Positions 49,558 through 58,490 of a DNA stretch of 59,530 bases are shown here, piece after piece; position 1 is the stretch's first letter; every line of letters begins with the position of its first letter. The stretch is taken from assembly GCF_024462775.1 (NCBI RefSeq), contig NZ_JANGCE010000024.1:1-59530 (forward strand), written 5' to 3'. The notes beneath the pieces were generated by a model, which saw only the letters and a list, made by a program, of their open reading frames with translations, did not search any database and was not told where the DNA came from. Source of the DNA: Butyricicoccus faecihominis. GTDB lineage: Bacteria; Bacillota; Clostridia; Oscillospirales; Butyricicoccaceae. Made by a program: the position numbers and the translations under genes.

Positions 49558-50214
49558 TTGAGAACACTGATCCGCAGGCTCGCGGCGGTGGTTGCCGCCG
49601 CGGTGTTCTGCCTGAATCTTTACGTGGAGCTTTCCCCCCGGTACGTGGTCGGCCCGGAGTGGAAGCTCGCGTTTGCCGCCGCTTTCGCCCTGCCGCTCGC
49701 GCTCGCCTTTTTCTGCGGCGTGCCGCGCGCGGCGCGGCAAAAGCGCAGGCACGATTTTTGGCTTATCCTATTCTGGTACTACTTATGGGTACTTTTGAAC
49801 GTGCTGTTTTTCGACAATGCGTTTGGGCGCGGTTTTGCGCCCGATCCCACGTTTTCAGCGGTTAATTTGGAGCCGCTGCGCACGATCCGCAATTATTTGC
49901 TGGCCTACGGCTACGGTAACATTTCCCTGCGGCTTACGGTATTGAACCTCGCGGGCAATGTGGTGGCCTTTGCGCCGATGGGCTTTTTTCTGCCCGCGCT
50001 GTTCCGCTGGCAGCGCAGCGTGTTTTTCTATACGGCGTCGCTCGCGCTGGCGATCTCCGCGGTCGAGATCGCGCAGATCTATTCGGGCGCGGGCTCGTGC
50101 GATGTGGATGATCTGATCTTAAATCTGGCAGGCGCGCTGGTTGTCTACCTGATCTGCCGCATTCCGCCCATCTGGCGGCATGTGTGCAGCGTGACCCCTA
50201 AAAAAGGAGACTGA
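49558..50214 (+). CDS. VanZ-family membrane protein
   Basis: A 218-residue protein with about five transmembrane segments and the VanZ core NLAGNVVAFAPMGFFLPALF and the acidic SAVEIAQIYSGAGSCDVDDLILNLAGAL near the C-terminus. VanZ-like proteins are small membrane proteins named after a teicoplanin resistance factor; most are of unknown function. It starts at TTG with GAGAGGTG upstream. It is between nadE and tyrA. Confidence 0.82.
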   Translation: MRTLIRRLAAVVAAAVFCLNLYVELSPRYVVGPEWKLAFAAAFALPLALAFFCGVPRAARQKRRHDFWLILFWYYLWVLLNVLFFDNAFGRGFAPDPTFSAVNLEPLRTIRNYLLAYGYGNISLRLTVLNLAGNVVAFAPMGFFLPALFRWQRSVFFYTASLALAISAVEIAQIYSGAGSCDVDDLILNLAGALVVYLICRIPPIWRHVCSVTPKKGD

Positions 50215-50217
50215 AAA

Positions 50218-51060
50218 ATGATGACGTTCAACACCGTACTTATCGCGGGCCTCGGCCTGATGGGCGGCTCGATGGCCAAAACCATCAAAGCGCGCACGAA
50301 TTGCCGCGTGCTCGGCTGGAACCGCACCCGCGAAACCGCCGAGCGCGCCAAATCGGATGGCGATATCGACGCGGTCGCCGGCGAAGCGCTCTTTGGCGAA
50401 GCCGATCTGATCATCATCGGCCTGTATCCGCAGGCCACGGTGGATTGGCTGCTTGACGCCATGCCCAAGCTGAAAAAGGGCTGCGTCGTGGTCGATATGG
50501 TAGGCGTCAAGCGGTTTATGGTGGACCGGCTGGAGCAGGCCGCGCTGGACAACGGCGTGCACTTTGTCGGCGGACACCCAATGGCGGGGCGCGAGTTTTC
50601 CGGCTTCGATTACGCAATCTCGACCCTGTTCGACGGAGCGAGCATGATCTTCGTGCCCACCAAAAGCAGCGACGAGCAGGTGCTTCAATCGCTCGAATCG
50701 TATTTCATGTCCCTTGGCTTCGGGCAGACCGTGCGCTGCACCGCCGAGCAACACGACAGAATGATCGCCTTCACCTCGCAGCTCGCGCATGTGGTCTCCT
50801 CCGCTTACATCAAAAGCCCGGAAGCCGACCAGCACAACGGCTACTCGGCAGGTTCTTACCGCGATCTCACGCGCGTGGCCAAGCTCAACGAGAATATGTG
50901 GAGCGAGCTGTTCCTGTGCAACGCGGAAGCGCTCGCGACCGAGATCGACGAGATCATCGGGCATCTGGACGAATACCGCCGCGTCATCCGCGCGGGCGAC
51001 CGCGACACCCTCACCGCCCTGCTGCGCGACGGACGGGAACGCAAGGAACGGATCGGATAA
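50218..51060 (+). CDS. tyrA: Prephenate dehydrogenase
   Basis: A 280-residue TyrA. The Rossmann motif is LIAGLGLMGGSMAKTI. The substrate-binding HPMAG block is in VGGHPMAGREFSGFDYA, and the C-terminal helical part has LAHVVSSAYI and SYRDLTRVAKLNENMW. It converts prephenate to 4-hydroxyphenylpyruvate for tyrosine. AAGGAG precedes tandem ATGs. No other shikimate genes flank it here. Confidence 0.93.
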   Translation: MMTFNTVLIAGLGLMGGSMAKTIKARTNCRVLGWNRTRETAERAKSDGDIDAVAGEALFGEADLIIIGLYPQATVDWLLDAMPKLKKGCVVVDMVGVKRFMVDRLEQAALDNGVHFVGGHPMAGREFSGFDYAISTLFDGASMIFVPTKSSDEQVLQSLESYFMSLGFGQTVRCTAEQHDRMIAFTSQLAHVVSSAYIKSPEADQHNGYSAGSYRDLTRVAKLNENMWSELFLCNAEALATEIDEIIGHLDEYRRVIRAGDRDTLTALLRDGRERKERIG

Positions 51061-51153
51061 AGAGAATGCGGCTTTCGCCGCAGGGATTAAGAGGAGCGGA
51101 AAATCCAATGTCATTTAAGATAAGGTCAGGCAAGGAAAAAAGGTATCGCAAAT

Positions 51154-51302
51154 GTAGGGCGCGACGCCCTCGGCGCGCCGAGAGCGAAGCACCGGGATAA
51201 GTGAGCGCATCAAACAGGCTGGTACGGCCGAGCGAAGGAACATAGTTTCTCAGGAAGCGTTACATCCCTTCGAGCCGGCGCGCCGGGGGCGTCGCGCCCT
51301 AC
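51154..51302. mobile_element. MITE-like element with 27-base inverted ends
   Basis: GTAGGGCGCGACGCCCTCGG (51154-51173) continuing CGCGCCG to 51180 is matched in reverse by CGGCGCGCCGGGGGCGTCGC ... CCCTAC (51276-51302), with one mismatch. The element is about 149 bases and has no gene. No clear target duplication is seen. It starts inside a short frame beginning at 51109 (ribosome-site-like GAGGAG), perhaps the stump of an interrupted gene. Related sequence is present at 23680-23790. Confidence 0.6.
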
Positions 51303-51363
51303 TAGCTCGGTGATTCTCTTGTTTTTTCCTATGCGTTTCCCTCTCGGGACTTTGCCTACAGTC

Positions 51364-51409
51364 TAAAAAAGGACACATTGCTCATATCGTGGCAATGTGT
51401 CCTTTTTAA
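51364..51409 (+). terminator. Terminator after the tyrA region
   Basis: AAAAAAGGACACATTGC-TCATATCGTG-GCAATGTGTCCTTTTTAA. It lies beyond the MITE-like element, closing the nadE-VanZ-tyrA transcript. Confidence 0.85.
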
Positions 51410-51486
51410 CGCGCACTATCCAATCCATAAGGAATAACGTATTAAAAAAGCGAATAGGAATTTGTAATATATTAAGAACTGCATTA

Positions 51487-51515
51487 TTGTACATTACCAG
51501 ATGCAAAATTATATA
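51487..51515 (+). promoter_or_regulatory. AT-rich promoter of the RHH gene pair
   Basis: TTGTAC (51487-51492), a 17-base spacer, TATATA (51510-51515). The region is much richer in AT than the neighbours. A start near 51522 leaves a 30-base leader before the TTG at 51552. Confidence 0.5.
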
Positions 51516-51551
51516 TTATAATTGCAAAAAACCCACAGGCTGGTGATTCGT

Positions 51552-51764
51552 TTGGAGAAGTTCACGATTGCGAAAGATACAGAAAAAATGTCTTCCATCA
51601 ATAGGACCATCCGTTTTAAACCCGAAGTATTTGATGAAATACAGCAGCTGCATCAGGCTACAGGGGTTTCGTTCAACAAAATCTGTGCGCAATGTATTGA
51701 ATACGCTTTAAAGCATTTGGATGATGACTCTATCAGCGAGGAAGAGGATGGCTACCATGGTTGA
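51552..51764 (+). CDS. Ribbon-helix-helix DNA-binding protein
   Basis: A 70-residue protein whose core INRTIRFKPEVFDEIQQLHQ ... GVSFNKICAQCIEYALKHL has the beta-strand plus two-helix pattern of Arc/MetJ ribbon-helix-helix regulators, followed by an acidic tail. I favour TTG at 51552 (GGTGAT upstream); ATG at 51588 would give 58 residues. Its end overlaps the next gene by 17 bases. Such RHH proteins often repress their own operon, as antitoxins or plasmid/phage regulators do. Confidence 0.65.
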   Translation: MEKFTIAKDTEKMSSINRTIRFKPEVFDEIQQLHQATGVSFNKICAQCIEYALKHLDDDSISEEEDGYHG

Positions 51765-52419
51765 CGCATTCACACGCTACGCCTATACTTTCCCCAAACT
51801 ACTGGATGGCGCACAAGAAAGCGACGGCGATCTGCTCATGGCCGCCCGGCGTTACACGGAAAACCACTTTTCAGCATACAAAAGTCTCAAACAGCATGCA
51901 CGCAACATATATTCCGATATGATCGGTGGTTTGTCCACCGACTTTCTAATTGAAGTAGAGGACCGCTATCACCAATTCGACGAATACCTGAACTGTATGT
52001 GCAAATTCTTCTTGTATCAAGGTATGGAAGCCGCCCTGCGGCAGTACCGCGCCATACCGGGCGAATCGCTCGCCCCGCTTGCGTTAAAAACCGAGTTTTC
52101 ACGCTTTTTAAGCGCCGCACATATGACAGAACAGCGCCGGCTCGCATGGCTCGGCATACTCAAGGCCGGAGAACTGATCGGCTGCCCGCACCGCGATCGA
52201 AGCTACCAGCTCCAACGGGCACGGGAACGGCTGGCCTGCTGTTACATTTGCGTCGTTGTGGGCTATGAGCACGCCATGGCGCACTTCATCAATTTTTCCG
52301 ACGCTTATCGGCTGGACTTTCTGTACCTAGCCGATCTGCGGCGTGATTTTCTAAAGCTCTGCGCCCTAGAGGAATTAGTCAGCCAAAAGGACTTGAAGCT
52401 CCTGATTTTGGATATTTAA
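51748..52419 (+). CDS. Unrecognised helical protein paired with the RHH regulator
   Basis: A 223-residue, mostly helical protein (MATMVDAFTRYAYTFPKLLDG...). No transmembrane segment, signal or catalytic motif is clear. It has several Cys and Tyr residues in the last third (CCYICVVVGYEHAMAH). The ATG at 51748 follows GAGGAAGAGG; 51757 is also possible. It overlaps the RHH gene, so it is translationally coupled. It could be the effector of a regulator-effector or toxin-antitoxin pair, but nothing in the sequence proves that. Confidence 0.65.
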   Translation: MATMVDAFTRYAYTFPKLLDGAQESDGDLLMAARRYTENHFSAYKSLKQHARNIYSDMIGGLSTDFLIEVEDRYHQFDEYLNCMCKFFLYQGMEAALRQYRAIPGESLAPLALKTEFSRFLSAAHMTEQRRLAWLGILKAGELIGCPHRDRSYQLQRARERLACCYICVVVGYEHAMAHFINFSDAYRLDFLYLADLRRDFLKLCALEELVSQKDLKLLILDI

Positions 52420-52421
52420 AG

Positions 52422-52456
52422 AAAAAAGCGAGCCGCAATTTGCAGCTCGCTTTTTA
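52422..52456 (+). terminator. Terminator after the RHH gene pair
   Basis: AAAAAGCGAGC-CGCAATTTGCA-GCTCGCTTTTT followed by ATG. Bidirectional; it also serves citrate synthase on the minus strand. Confidence 0.87.
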
Positions 52457-52465
52457 TGTATTCGT

Positions 52466-53833
52466 TTATCCCCGTTCCGCAAGGTAGCGGTACTCCGCCG
52501 ACTTGGAGAGCGGCTTGAACGCGGGGCGCATGATCTTGCCGCCAGTCGAGACCTCTTCGAGACGGTGCGCCATCCAGCCGACGATACGGGCGGTGGCGAA
52601 CAACGGCGTATACAGCGAGCGCGGCAGGCCGAGCATTTTGTATACAAAGCCGGAGTACATATCCACATTGGCGCACATGGGCTTCACATCGCCCTTCTTT
52701 TCAGCAAACACGCCGGGTGTGATGCGCTCGATCAGCTCAAGCAGGTCCATTTCGTCGGTAAAGCCCTTTTGTTCGGCCAGCGGACGCGCCGCATCCTTCA
52801 GGGCGACCGCGCGCGGATCGCTCTTGGTATAGATCGCGTGGCCCATGCCGTAGATCAGGCCGGAGCCGTCGCCGGCTTCGCCGTCCAGTATCTTGGCGAG
52901 GTAGGCGCGGACCTCCTCTTCGTCCTTCCAGTTGGAAACGTTCTGCTTGATCTCGTCGAACTGGCTGACGACGCGCAGGTTCGCGCCGCCGTGGCGCGGC
53001 CCCTTGAGCGAGGAGACCGCCGCCGAGATTGCCGAATAGGTATCCGTGCCCGAGGACGAGGTAACGCGCACCGTAAAGGTGGAGTTATTACCGCCGCCGT
53101 GCTCGGCGTGCAGGATCAGGCAGCGATCGAGCAGCTTTGCTTCCTCGTCCGTGTATTGGCCGTCCGGCCGGATCAGGTGCAGGATGTTTTCCGCGGTGGA
53201 GCGATCCGGGTCGGGCACGTGCAGGAACATGGAGTCGCCGTCGAAATAGCGGCGCTTGGCCTGATAGGCGTGTGAAATGATGACCGGGAACTTGGCCGTC
53301 AGGCTGATGCCCTGCCGCATGATGTTTTCCACCGTGGTCTCGTCCGGATTTGCATCATACGAATAAAGGGCCAGCGTGGCGGCGGCCAGCTTGTTCATGA
53401 TATCGCGGCTGGGCGCGCGCATGATCATATCCTCGGTAAAATTTTCCGGCAGTGCGCGTTCCAGACCGATCGTGTGCTGAAAGTCAGCCAGCTGGCGGCG
53501 GGTCGGCAGCGAGCCGCACATCAGCAGATAGCCGACTTCCTCAAAGCCAAAGCGGTTTTCCAGCTCCAGCCCGCGGATCAGGTCGTATACATTATAGCCG
53601 CGATAGGTCAGGCGGCCTTCGATCGGCTCGCGCTCGCCCTCGTTCATGATGTAGCCGTGCACGTTGCCGAGACGGCTCATGCCCACGAGCACGCCGGTGC
53701 CGTCGGAATTACGCAGGCCGCGCTTGATGCCGTAGCGGGAGAAAAGCTCGGGTGGAATACGGGTGTTCAGGCGGAAACTCTCGCAGAGTTCGCCCAGCAG
53801 TTCCTCCCCTACAAAGCTGGGTTCATGTGTCAT
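52466..53833 (-). CDS. gltA: Citrate synthase
   Basis: A 455-residue enzyme. Conserved blocks are GRLTYRGYNVYDLIRG, the first catalytic His region AEHGGGNNSTFTVRV, the second GMGHAIYTKSDPRA, and the catalytic Asp in CANVDMYSGFVYKML. It is of the long si/Re-like type seen in Clostridia. It condenses acetyl-CoA with oxaloacetate, probably for glutamate synthesis in an anaerobe. It lies alone, with no aconitase or isocitrate dehydrogenase next to it. GAAAGGAG lies upstream of the ATG. Confidence 0.92.
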   Translation of the reverse strand: MTHEPSFVGEELLGELCESFRLNTRIPPELFSRYGIKRGLRNSDGTGVLVGMSRLGNVHGYIMNEGEREPIEGRLTYRGYNVYDLIRGLELENRFGFEEVGYLLMCGSLPTRRQLADFQHTIGLERALPENFTEDMIMRAPSRDIMNKLAAATLALYSYDANPDETTVENIMRQGISLTAKFPVIISHAYQAKRRYFDGDSMFLHVPDPDRSTAENILHLIRPDGQYTDEEAKLLDRCLILHAEHGGGNNSTFTVRVTSSSGTDTYSAISAAVSSLKGPRHGGANLRVVSQFDEIKQNVSNWKDEEEVRAYLAKILDGEAGDGSGLIYGMGHAIYTKSDPRAVALKDAARPLAEQKGFTDEMDLLELIERITPGVFAEKKGDVKPMCANVDMYSGFVYKMLGLPRSLYTPLFATARIVGWMAHRLEEVSTGGKIMRPAFKPLSKSAEYRYLAERG

Positions 53834-53873
53834 CGGGCTTTCTCCTTTCAGTCTAATCGTTCAGAATGAATAT

Positions 53874-53902
53874 ATTGTACCGCAATCCTGCAAAAAAGTC
53901 AA
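53874..53902 (-). promoter_or_regulatory. SigA promoter of citrate synthase
   Basis: Minus strand: TTGACT (53897-53902), 17 bases, TACAAT (53874-53879). Confidence 0.78.
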
Positions 53903-54025
53903 ATCCACTCGCTTGGAATTTGTCACAAAAGCAAACTTGAACCAGTTTGTCCGCTTGTTCACAATGATTGTACGCAAGCCCGCAAGCGAGAAACTGCAAA
54001 CACTTTTTTAAAATAAATTAGGAAA

Positions 54026-54050
54026 GCTCCGCGCGGAAACGCGCGGAGCA
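54026..54050 (-). terminator. Hairpin after the LacI-family gene
   Basis: GCTCCGCGCG-GAAA-CGCGCGGAGC, a 10-bp stem 21 bases past the stop. On the minus strand it is followed by TTTCCTAATTTATTTT. Confidence 0.7.
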
Positions 54051-54070
54051 AGAATAAGCACGTGAGACTT

Positions 54071-55072
54071 TTACAATTTCCCACAGGTATTTCGAATAAT
54101 CAGCCGAGGCTCTATCACCTGCTGGATCGGCGTTTTGTCCTCCGCCGAACGATGAAGCACTTGCAGGATCGCCTGCGCCGCCAGCTCTCCCAAATGATAG
54201 CGCGGCTCTTCAATCGTGGTCAGATTGATACGCGGCATAGAGGAATATTCAATATTATCAATGCCGATCACTGAAATATCTTCCGGAACGCGAAAGCCGT
54301 GCATCCAAAGATATTCCAGTATTCCAAGCGCGATGCAATCGTTACTGGCAAAAAAGGCGGTAGGCAGCTCACTGCCGCATGTCAGGATATGATTGGTGGC
54401 CTCAAAACCGCCTCGACGATCTGGATAAACCGTAAGCAGCGGGCTTTCCTGATCCGAGCCAAAATGCCGTTCCATTGCTTCAATAAAGCCCCGCCTCCGT
54501 TCATGATATGTATACGTTGCATCATCACTACCGATATAAGCAATACGGTGATGGCCCAGCGAAACCAGATAATTGGTCGCCATAGCTGCCGCAGCATAGT
54601 TATCGATCGAAATATAGTGCAGGTTTGGCCCTTTGGGCCGGTTAGAAATAAACACTACGGGCACAGATTCGTTTATCTGCCTTAAATTACGATAGGAATC
54701 ATCGGACAGCGGATCCATGATCATACCGCAGATTTCCAGATTGGTCAGCGTTTGCATCGCCTCTACTTCATTTTGCAGCTTACCTGCGCTGTTGCACAGT
54801 ACCAGACTGTAGCCCGCGGCGCGCAACGTATCCTGTGCCCCCTGTATGAGTGGTGGAAAATAGGGGTTCGTAATATCCGGAACGACAATGCCTATGACAG
54901 GTGCTACAGTACTTTCTGCGGTCGGTGTGCGCACATAACCCATTTGATCAGCGATATCACGAATATGCCTGCGCGTTTTTTCACTGACCAAGGCATTGTT
55001 ATTGAGCGCGCGGGATATGGTGGCTACCGTATAGCCGGAGGCCTGTGCAATATCTCGAATGGTAACTCTCAT
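54071..55072 (-). CDS. LacI-family transcriptional regulator
   Basis: A 333-residue repressor. The N-terminal HTH (TIRDIAQASGYTVATISRALNN) and hinge helix are followed by a sugar-binding domain: IGIVVPDITNPYFPPLIQGAQ, VPVVFISNRPKG, HRIAYIGSDD and SVIGIDNIEYSSM. Such proteins repress carbohydrate operons and release on binding a sugar. It is divergent from the IolE/MDR/Gfo/SBP cluster, whose promoter carries a 12-base palindrome. GAGGTG lies upstream of the ATG. Confidence 0.92.
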   Translation of the reverse strand: MRVTIRDIAQASGYTVATISRALNNNALVSEKTRRHIRDIADQMGYVRTPTAESTVAPVIGIVVPDITNPYFPPLIQGAQDTLRAAGYSLVLCNSAGKLQNEVEAMQTLTNLEICGMIMDPLSDDSYRNLRQINESVPVVFISNRPKGPNLHYISIDNYAAAAMATNYLVSLGHHRIAYIGSDDATYTYHERRRGFIEAMERHFGSDQESPLLTVYPDRRGGFEATNHILTCGSELPTAFFASNDCIALGILEYLWMHGFRVPEDISVIGIDNIEYSSMPRINLTTIEEPRYHLGELAAQAILQVLHRSAEDKTPIQQVIEPRLIIRNTCGKL

Positions 55073-55385
55073 GATGTCGGCACCTCATAGATGTTTAGAT
55101 TTCATCCGTTGTTTTATTGCAACAAAATGATGTAATGTTTTTATATAAAATTATAACACAAATCATTTTAGCATGAAGTCTACAAATAGACCAGCTTTAT
55201 TTTAAATGGTTTTATGTGAAAAATGTAACTAAGTTTATAATAATTTATCACATTTTTATATCCACATTATTGTCTGATATGTATATATATCCACGTTAAA
55301 TTCGTCTTTTTATATGCTTATTTCACATATATTTTCTTGTTTTGTTAGCAATAACGCAGAAATACCTTTTCTATCTGAAAATCTA

Positions 55386-55435
55386 TTGACATTTTTATAT
55401 TCATGTCCATAATCAACTTATAAAATCAGCTGATT
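55386..55435 (+). promoter_or_regulatory. Catabolic operon promoter with LacI-type operator
   Basis: TTGACA (55386-55391), 16 bases, CATAAT (55408-55413), then the perfect palindrome AATCAGCTGATT (55424-55435) at the expected start point. A repressor there would block initiation or early elongation. The rest of the 389-base gap (55073-55385) is AT-rich and holds the opposing promoter region of the lacI gene; I see nothing else in it. Confidence 0.65.
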
Positions 55436-55461
55436 AACAATAGAACGCCAAGGAGGTTCGT

Positions 55462-56367
55462 ATGGAAAGACGCTTTTACAACGTGAAGATCGGTGCGCAT
55501 CCCATCAACTGGTGCAATGATGACATGGATTTTCTGGGAGATGAGTACACCTTTGAACAAATCATTGATGAGGCGGCGGCGGCCGGCTATGCCGGGATTG
55601 AACTCGGAAGAAAATTTCCGCGCGATCCAAAGATTTTAAGACGCGAACTGGGTAAGCGGGATTTGGTGCTTACATCCGGCTGGTGCGACACCATGTTTGC
55701 TTGTGCAGAGCTAAGGGACGAATATTTCCACGCATTTCAGGAAAAGGCACGATTCTTTCAAGAGATGGGGTGCCGCTATATCATCGCAGCCGAGGGCACA
55801 AATTCGTCCTGCTGGGATCCCCGCGAATACCGCGCAAAGCAGGGCGTGCGGAAAATGAACGATACGGAATGGAAGCTGTTTACGGATGGCCTGAACGAGG
55901 CGGGCGCTTTTTGCCAAACGCTCGGCATGGAGCTGGTGTATCACGTACACACCGGCACAGTGATTGAAACGCTGGAAGAAACGCAGAAAATGTGCGATAT
56001 GACCGATTCCAATCTCGTTTTTATTCTCGCCGATACCGGCCATCTAAAAGTATGCGGCGTGAATATCCCTCAGTTTTTTGAGACCTTTGCCAATCGTATC
56101 CGCTACGTGCATCTCAAGGATGTCCGCCCGCTCGTGCTCAAAATTGTACGGCAGTTTAACATGGATTTCAACAGCGCAGTGCAGGTTGGGTTGTTCACCG
56201 TTCCCGGCGACGGCTGCATCGATTACCCTGCTGTCTTTGATATTTTAGAGAAAAATCACTATCAGGGATGGATGATGGTAGAGGCCGAACAGTATATCAA
56301 AACGCCGAACGCCTATGAGTTCGCCGAAATGGCGCGTGGATACATTCGCAAGCTGACAGGAGTTTAA
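55462..56367 (+). CDS. Sugar phosphate isomerase/epimerase family, IolE-like (inosose dehydratase)
   Basis: A 301-residue AP-endonuclease-2-like TIM barrel. KIGAHPINWCNDDMDFLGDE near the start, GYAGIELGRKFP, and the metal ligands in IAAEGTN, VYHVHTGTVIETLEE, LADTGHL and MMVEAEQ follow IolE, which dehydrates 2-keto-myo-inositol. GGAGG lies 8 bases before the ATG. It is first in the operon opposite the LacI gene. Related epimerases act on ketoses, so the exact substrate is uncertain. Confidence 0.82.
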   Translation: MERRFYNVKIGAHPINWCNDDMDFLGDEYTFEQIIDEAAAAGYAGIELGRKFPRDPKILRRELGKRDLVLTSGWCDTMFACAELRDEYFHAFQEKARFFQEMGCRYIIAAEGTNSSCWDPREYRAKQGVRKMNDTEWKLFTDGLNEAGAFCQTLGMELVYHVHTGTVIETLEETQKMCDMTDSNLVFILADTGHLKVCGVNIPQFFETFANRIRYVHLKDVRPLVLKIVRQFNMDFNSAVQVGLFTVPGDGCIDYPAVFDILEKNHYQGWMMVEAEQYIKTPNAYEFAEMARGYIRKLTGV

Positions 56368-56382
56368 CACAGGAGGAAATAT

Positions 56383-57435
56383 ATGAAAATAAAAGCGGTG
56401 CGCATGCACGGTGCGATGGATCTACGTATGGACGAGGTCACGCTGCCGGAGCTCAAATCCAATCAGGTACTAATGCAGATCAGGGCCTGCGGCATCTGCG
56501 GTTCGGACATCGCCTGCTACGAAGGCCGGTCGGTAGAGGGCCGATATGATATCGCCCCCTACATCCCCGGCCATGAGTTTGGCGCGACGATCATCAAAAT
56601 CGGCCAGGAAGTCAAAAACTTCTCGGTGGGTGACAAGGTGACCGGCGACTGCACCATGGGCTGCAATGCCTGTGTTAACTGCAAAAACGGGCTGATGCCC
56701 TCCGCCTGTCTGAACACGATCGATGCAGGCTTTCGTCCGGACAGCCCGGGCGCCATGGGCGAATACATGATCATGAACGAGGCCAACATTCATAAGATCC
56801 CCGACGATTGGAGCTTTGAAGAGGCCGCGCTGGTAGAGGCGTTCGCCATTGGTTATTTCGGCGTATGGGGCAGGGGTGGCAGCGTGGATGCAACGGACGA
56901 TGTTTTGATATTTGGCGCGGGTACGATCGGTGTATGCGCTGCGATAACCGCCAAAGCGTCGAGCTGCAAAGTGATCATTGCCGATCCCGTAGCGTCCCGC
57001 CGGCAAAAGGCGCTGCAATTCGGCGCGGATATCGCTCTTGACCCCTTATCTGACGACTTTTTCGAGCAGGTGTTATATCACACAGGCGGGCACGGCCCGA
57101 CGATCACGATCGAAGCCGCTGGTAACTCAGCCGCCGCCGCGGCCGCCATCAAAGCCGCCGGGCAGTGCTCCAAGATCCGCTTCATCGGCATTAATATGAA
57201 GCAGCTGCCCGTTATCCCTTTTGATATCGTCAGCAAAAACCTGACGATCGCAGGCTACAGCGGTACCGAGCATTTTATGACGCGCACGATCAAATTCATG
57301 TCTCGTATCAAGGACCGGTACGACCTACAGTCCATGTGCACGAAATATTTCGATTTTAAGGACACGGTCCAAGCGTTCGATTACGCAGCAAACAACAAGG
57401 AAGATAATCTGAAGGTAATGATTCGCTTTCCGTGA
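56383..57435 (+). CDS. Zinc-containing medium-chain dehydrogenase (polyol/sorbitol-type)
   Basis: A 350-residue MDR enzyme. The catalytic zinc ligands are in CGICGSD and PGHEFG, and the structural zinc cysteines in CNACVNCKNGLMPSAC. The coenzyme fold is DDVLIFGAGTIGVCAAITAKA. It would oxidise a polyol or sugar with NAD. AGGAGG lies upstream of the ATG. The stop overlaps a GTG of the next gene by two bases. Confidence 0.88.
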   Translation: MKIKAVRMHGAMDLRMDEVTLPELKSNQVLMQIRACGICGSDIACYEGRSVEGRYDIAPYIPGHEFGATIIKIGQEVKNFSVGDKVTGDCTMGCNACVNCKNGLMPSACLNTIDAGFRPDSPGAMGEYMIMNEANIHKIPDDWSFEEAALVEAFAIGYFGVWGRGGSVDATDDVLIFGAGTIGVCAAITAKASSCKVIIADPVASRRQKALQFGADIALDPLSDDFFEQVLYHTGGHGPTITIEAAGNSAAAAAAIKAAGQCSKIRFIGINMKQLPVIPFDIVSKNLTIAGYSGTEHFMTRTIKFMSRIKDRYDLQSMCTKYFDFKDTVQAFDYAANNKEDNLKVMIRFP

Positions 57436-57452
57436 AAGGAGTGAACAACAAT

Positions 57453-58439
57453 ATGCGTTGGGGCATTATCGGTTCCGGAACCATTGTAACACAATTTGTT
57501 AACGACACAAGGCAGCTTAATGATACCGAGCTTGCCGCGCTCTATTCCCGATCTGCGGAAAAGGCGGCGCGTTTTGCCGCACAACACGGTATAGGTAAAG
57601 CCTATGCTTCATTGCAAGAGATGCTCGCCGATTCCACGATCGAAAATATCTATATCGGGGTGCCCAACAACCTGCACCTTGATTATGTGCTGCAATGTGT
57701 GGCTGCCGGTAAAAATGTTTTATGTGAAAAGCCAATGGGCATTAATCAGACGCAAGTCCAAACAATGCTGCAAGCCGCCAAACAGAACCATGTGCTGCTG
57801 ATGGAAGGCATGTGGACACGTTTTTTCCCCGTAATGCATACACTGCGCGGTTGGTTTGCGGACGGCACGCTGGGGAACCTGCGCGCAGCCAATATTTCGC
57901 TTGGCTATAATGCGATCGCGGCGGGCGAAACAGCAACCTGGCGGTTCGACCTAAAATCTGGCTTTGGCGCGCTGATGGACATGGGAGTATACGGCGTACA
58001 CTTTGCGCTCGACCTGTGTGGTGGCGCCGCGCCTACCACGATACAAGGGGCGGCTCATATCGCAAACGGACTAGACTACTATAATAGCTATCTGCTGAAT
58101 TTTGGCGGCAAACTCATTTCGGCCTCCTCCTCTATCGTCAACGATACGGATCTTACCGCCAAAATTTATACTGACAAGGGCGAGGTGGAGATCGGCGCGC
58201 CGTGGTGGTATCCCACCGACATTTCGCTTTCTCTCATAAGCGGCGAAAAAAGAACGATTCGTTTTCCCCGCGAAGCCGACGGCCTGCATTACGAGGTACA
58301 GGTGTTCGAGCAATGTGCACAGCGAGGGCTGACCGAATGCCCGCTGTCCTCCCACAAAAATTCACTACAGGCAATCGCAATCATGGACGAGCTCCGCAAG
58401 CAATGGCATGTACGGTATCCGCAGGACGATCAGGCGTAA
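57453..58439 (+). CDS. Gfo/Idh/MocA family oxidoreductase
   Basis: A 328-residue NAD(P)-dependent enzyme. The Rossmann motif is MRWGIIGSGTIVTQFV, the EKP motif NVLCEKPMGINQ, and the C-terminal domain includes GALMDMGVYGVHFALDL with the catalytic Asp/His pattern partly changed (MDMGVYGVHF instead of the DxGxHxxDL form). I use the ATG at 57453 with AAGGAG upstream; a GTG at 57432 overlaps the previous stop. It probably acts on the same cyclitol or sugar as its neighbours. Confidence 0.87.
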   Translation: MRWGIIGSGTIVTQFVNDTRQLNDTELAALYSRSAEKAARFAAQHGIGKAYASLQEMLADSTIENIYIGVPNNLHLDYVLQCVAAGKNVLCEKPMGINQTQVQTMLQAAKQNHVLLMEGMWTRFFPVMHTLRGWFADGTLGNLRAANISLGYNAIAAGETATWRFDLKSGFGALMDMGVYGVHFALDLCGGAAPTTIQGAAHIANGLDYYNSYLLNFGGKLISASSSIVNDTDLTAKIYTDKGEVEIGAPWWYPTDISLSLISGEKRTIRFPREADGLHYEVQVFEQCAQRGLTECPLSSHKNSLQAIAIMDELRKQWHVRYPQDDQA

Positions 58440-58490
58440 TGCTGCACAATCCGTGTCGGCAGCCCCATTTAACGTAAGGAGGAACCATTC

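Noticed and set aside
51109-51201. 30-codon frame after tyrA as a real small gene
   Set aside because: More than half of it lies inside the inverted-repeat element; it is treated as a possible gene stump only.
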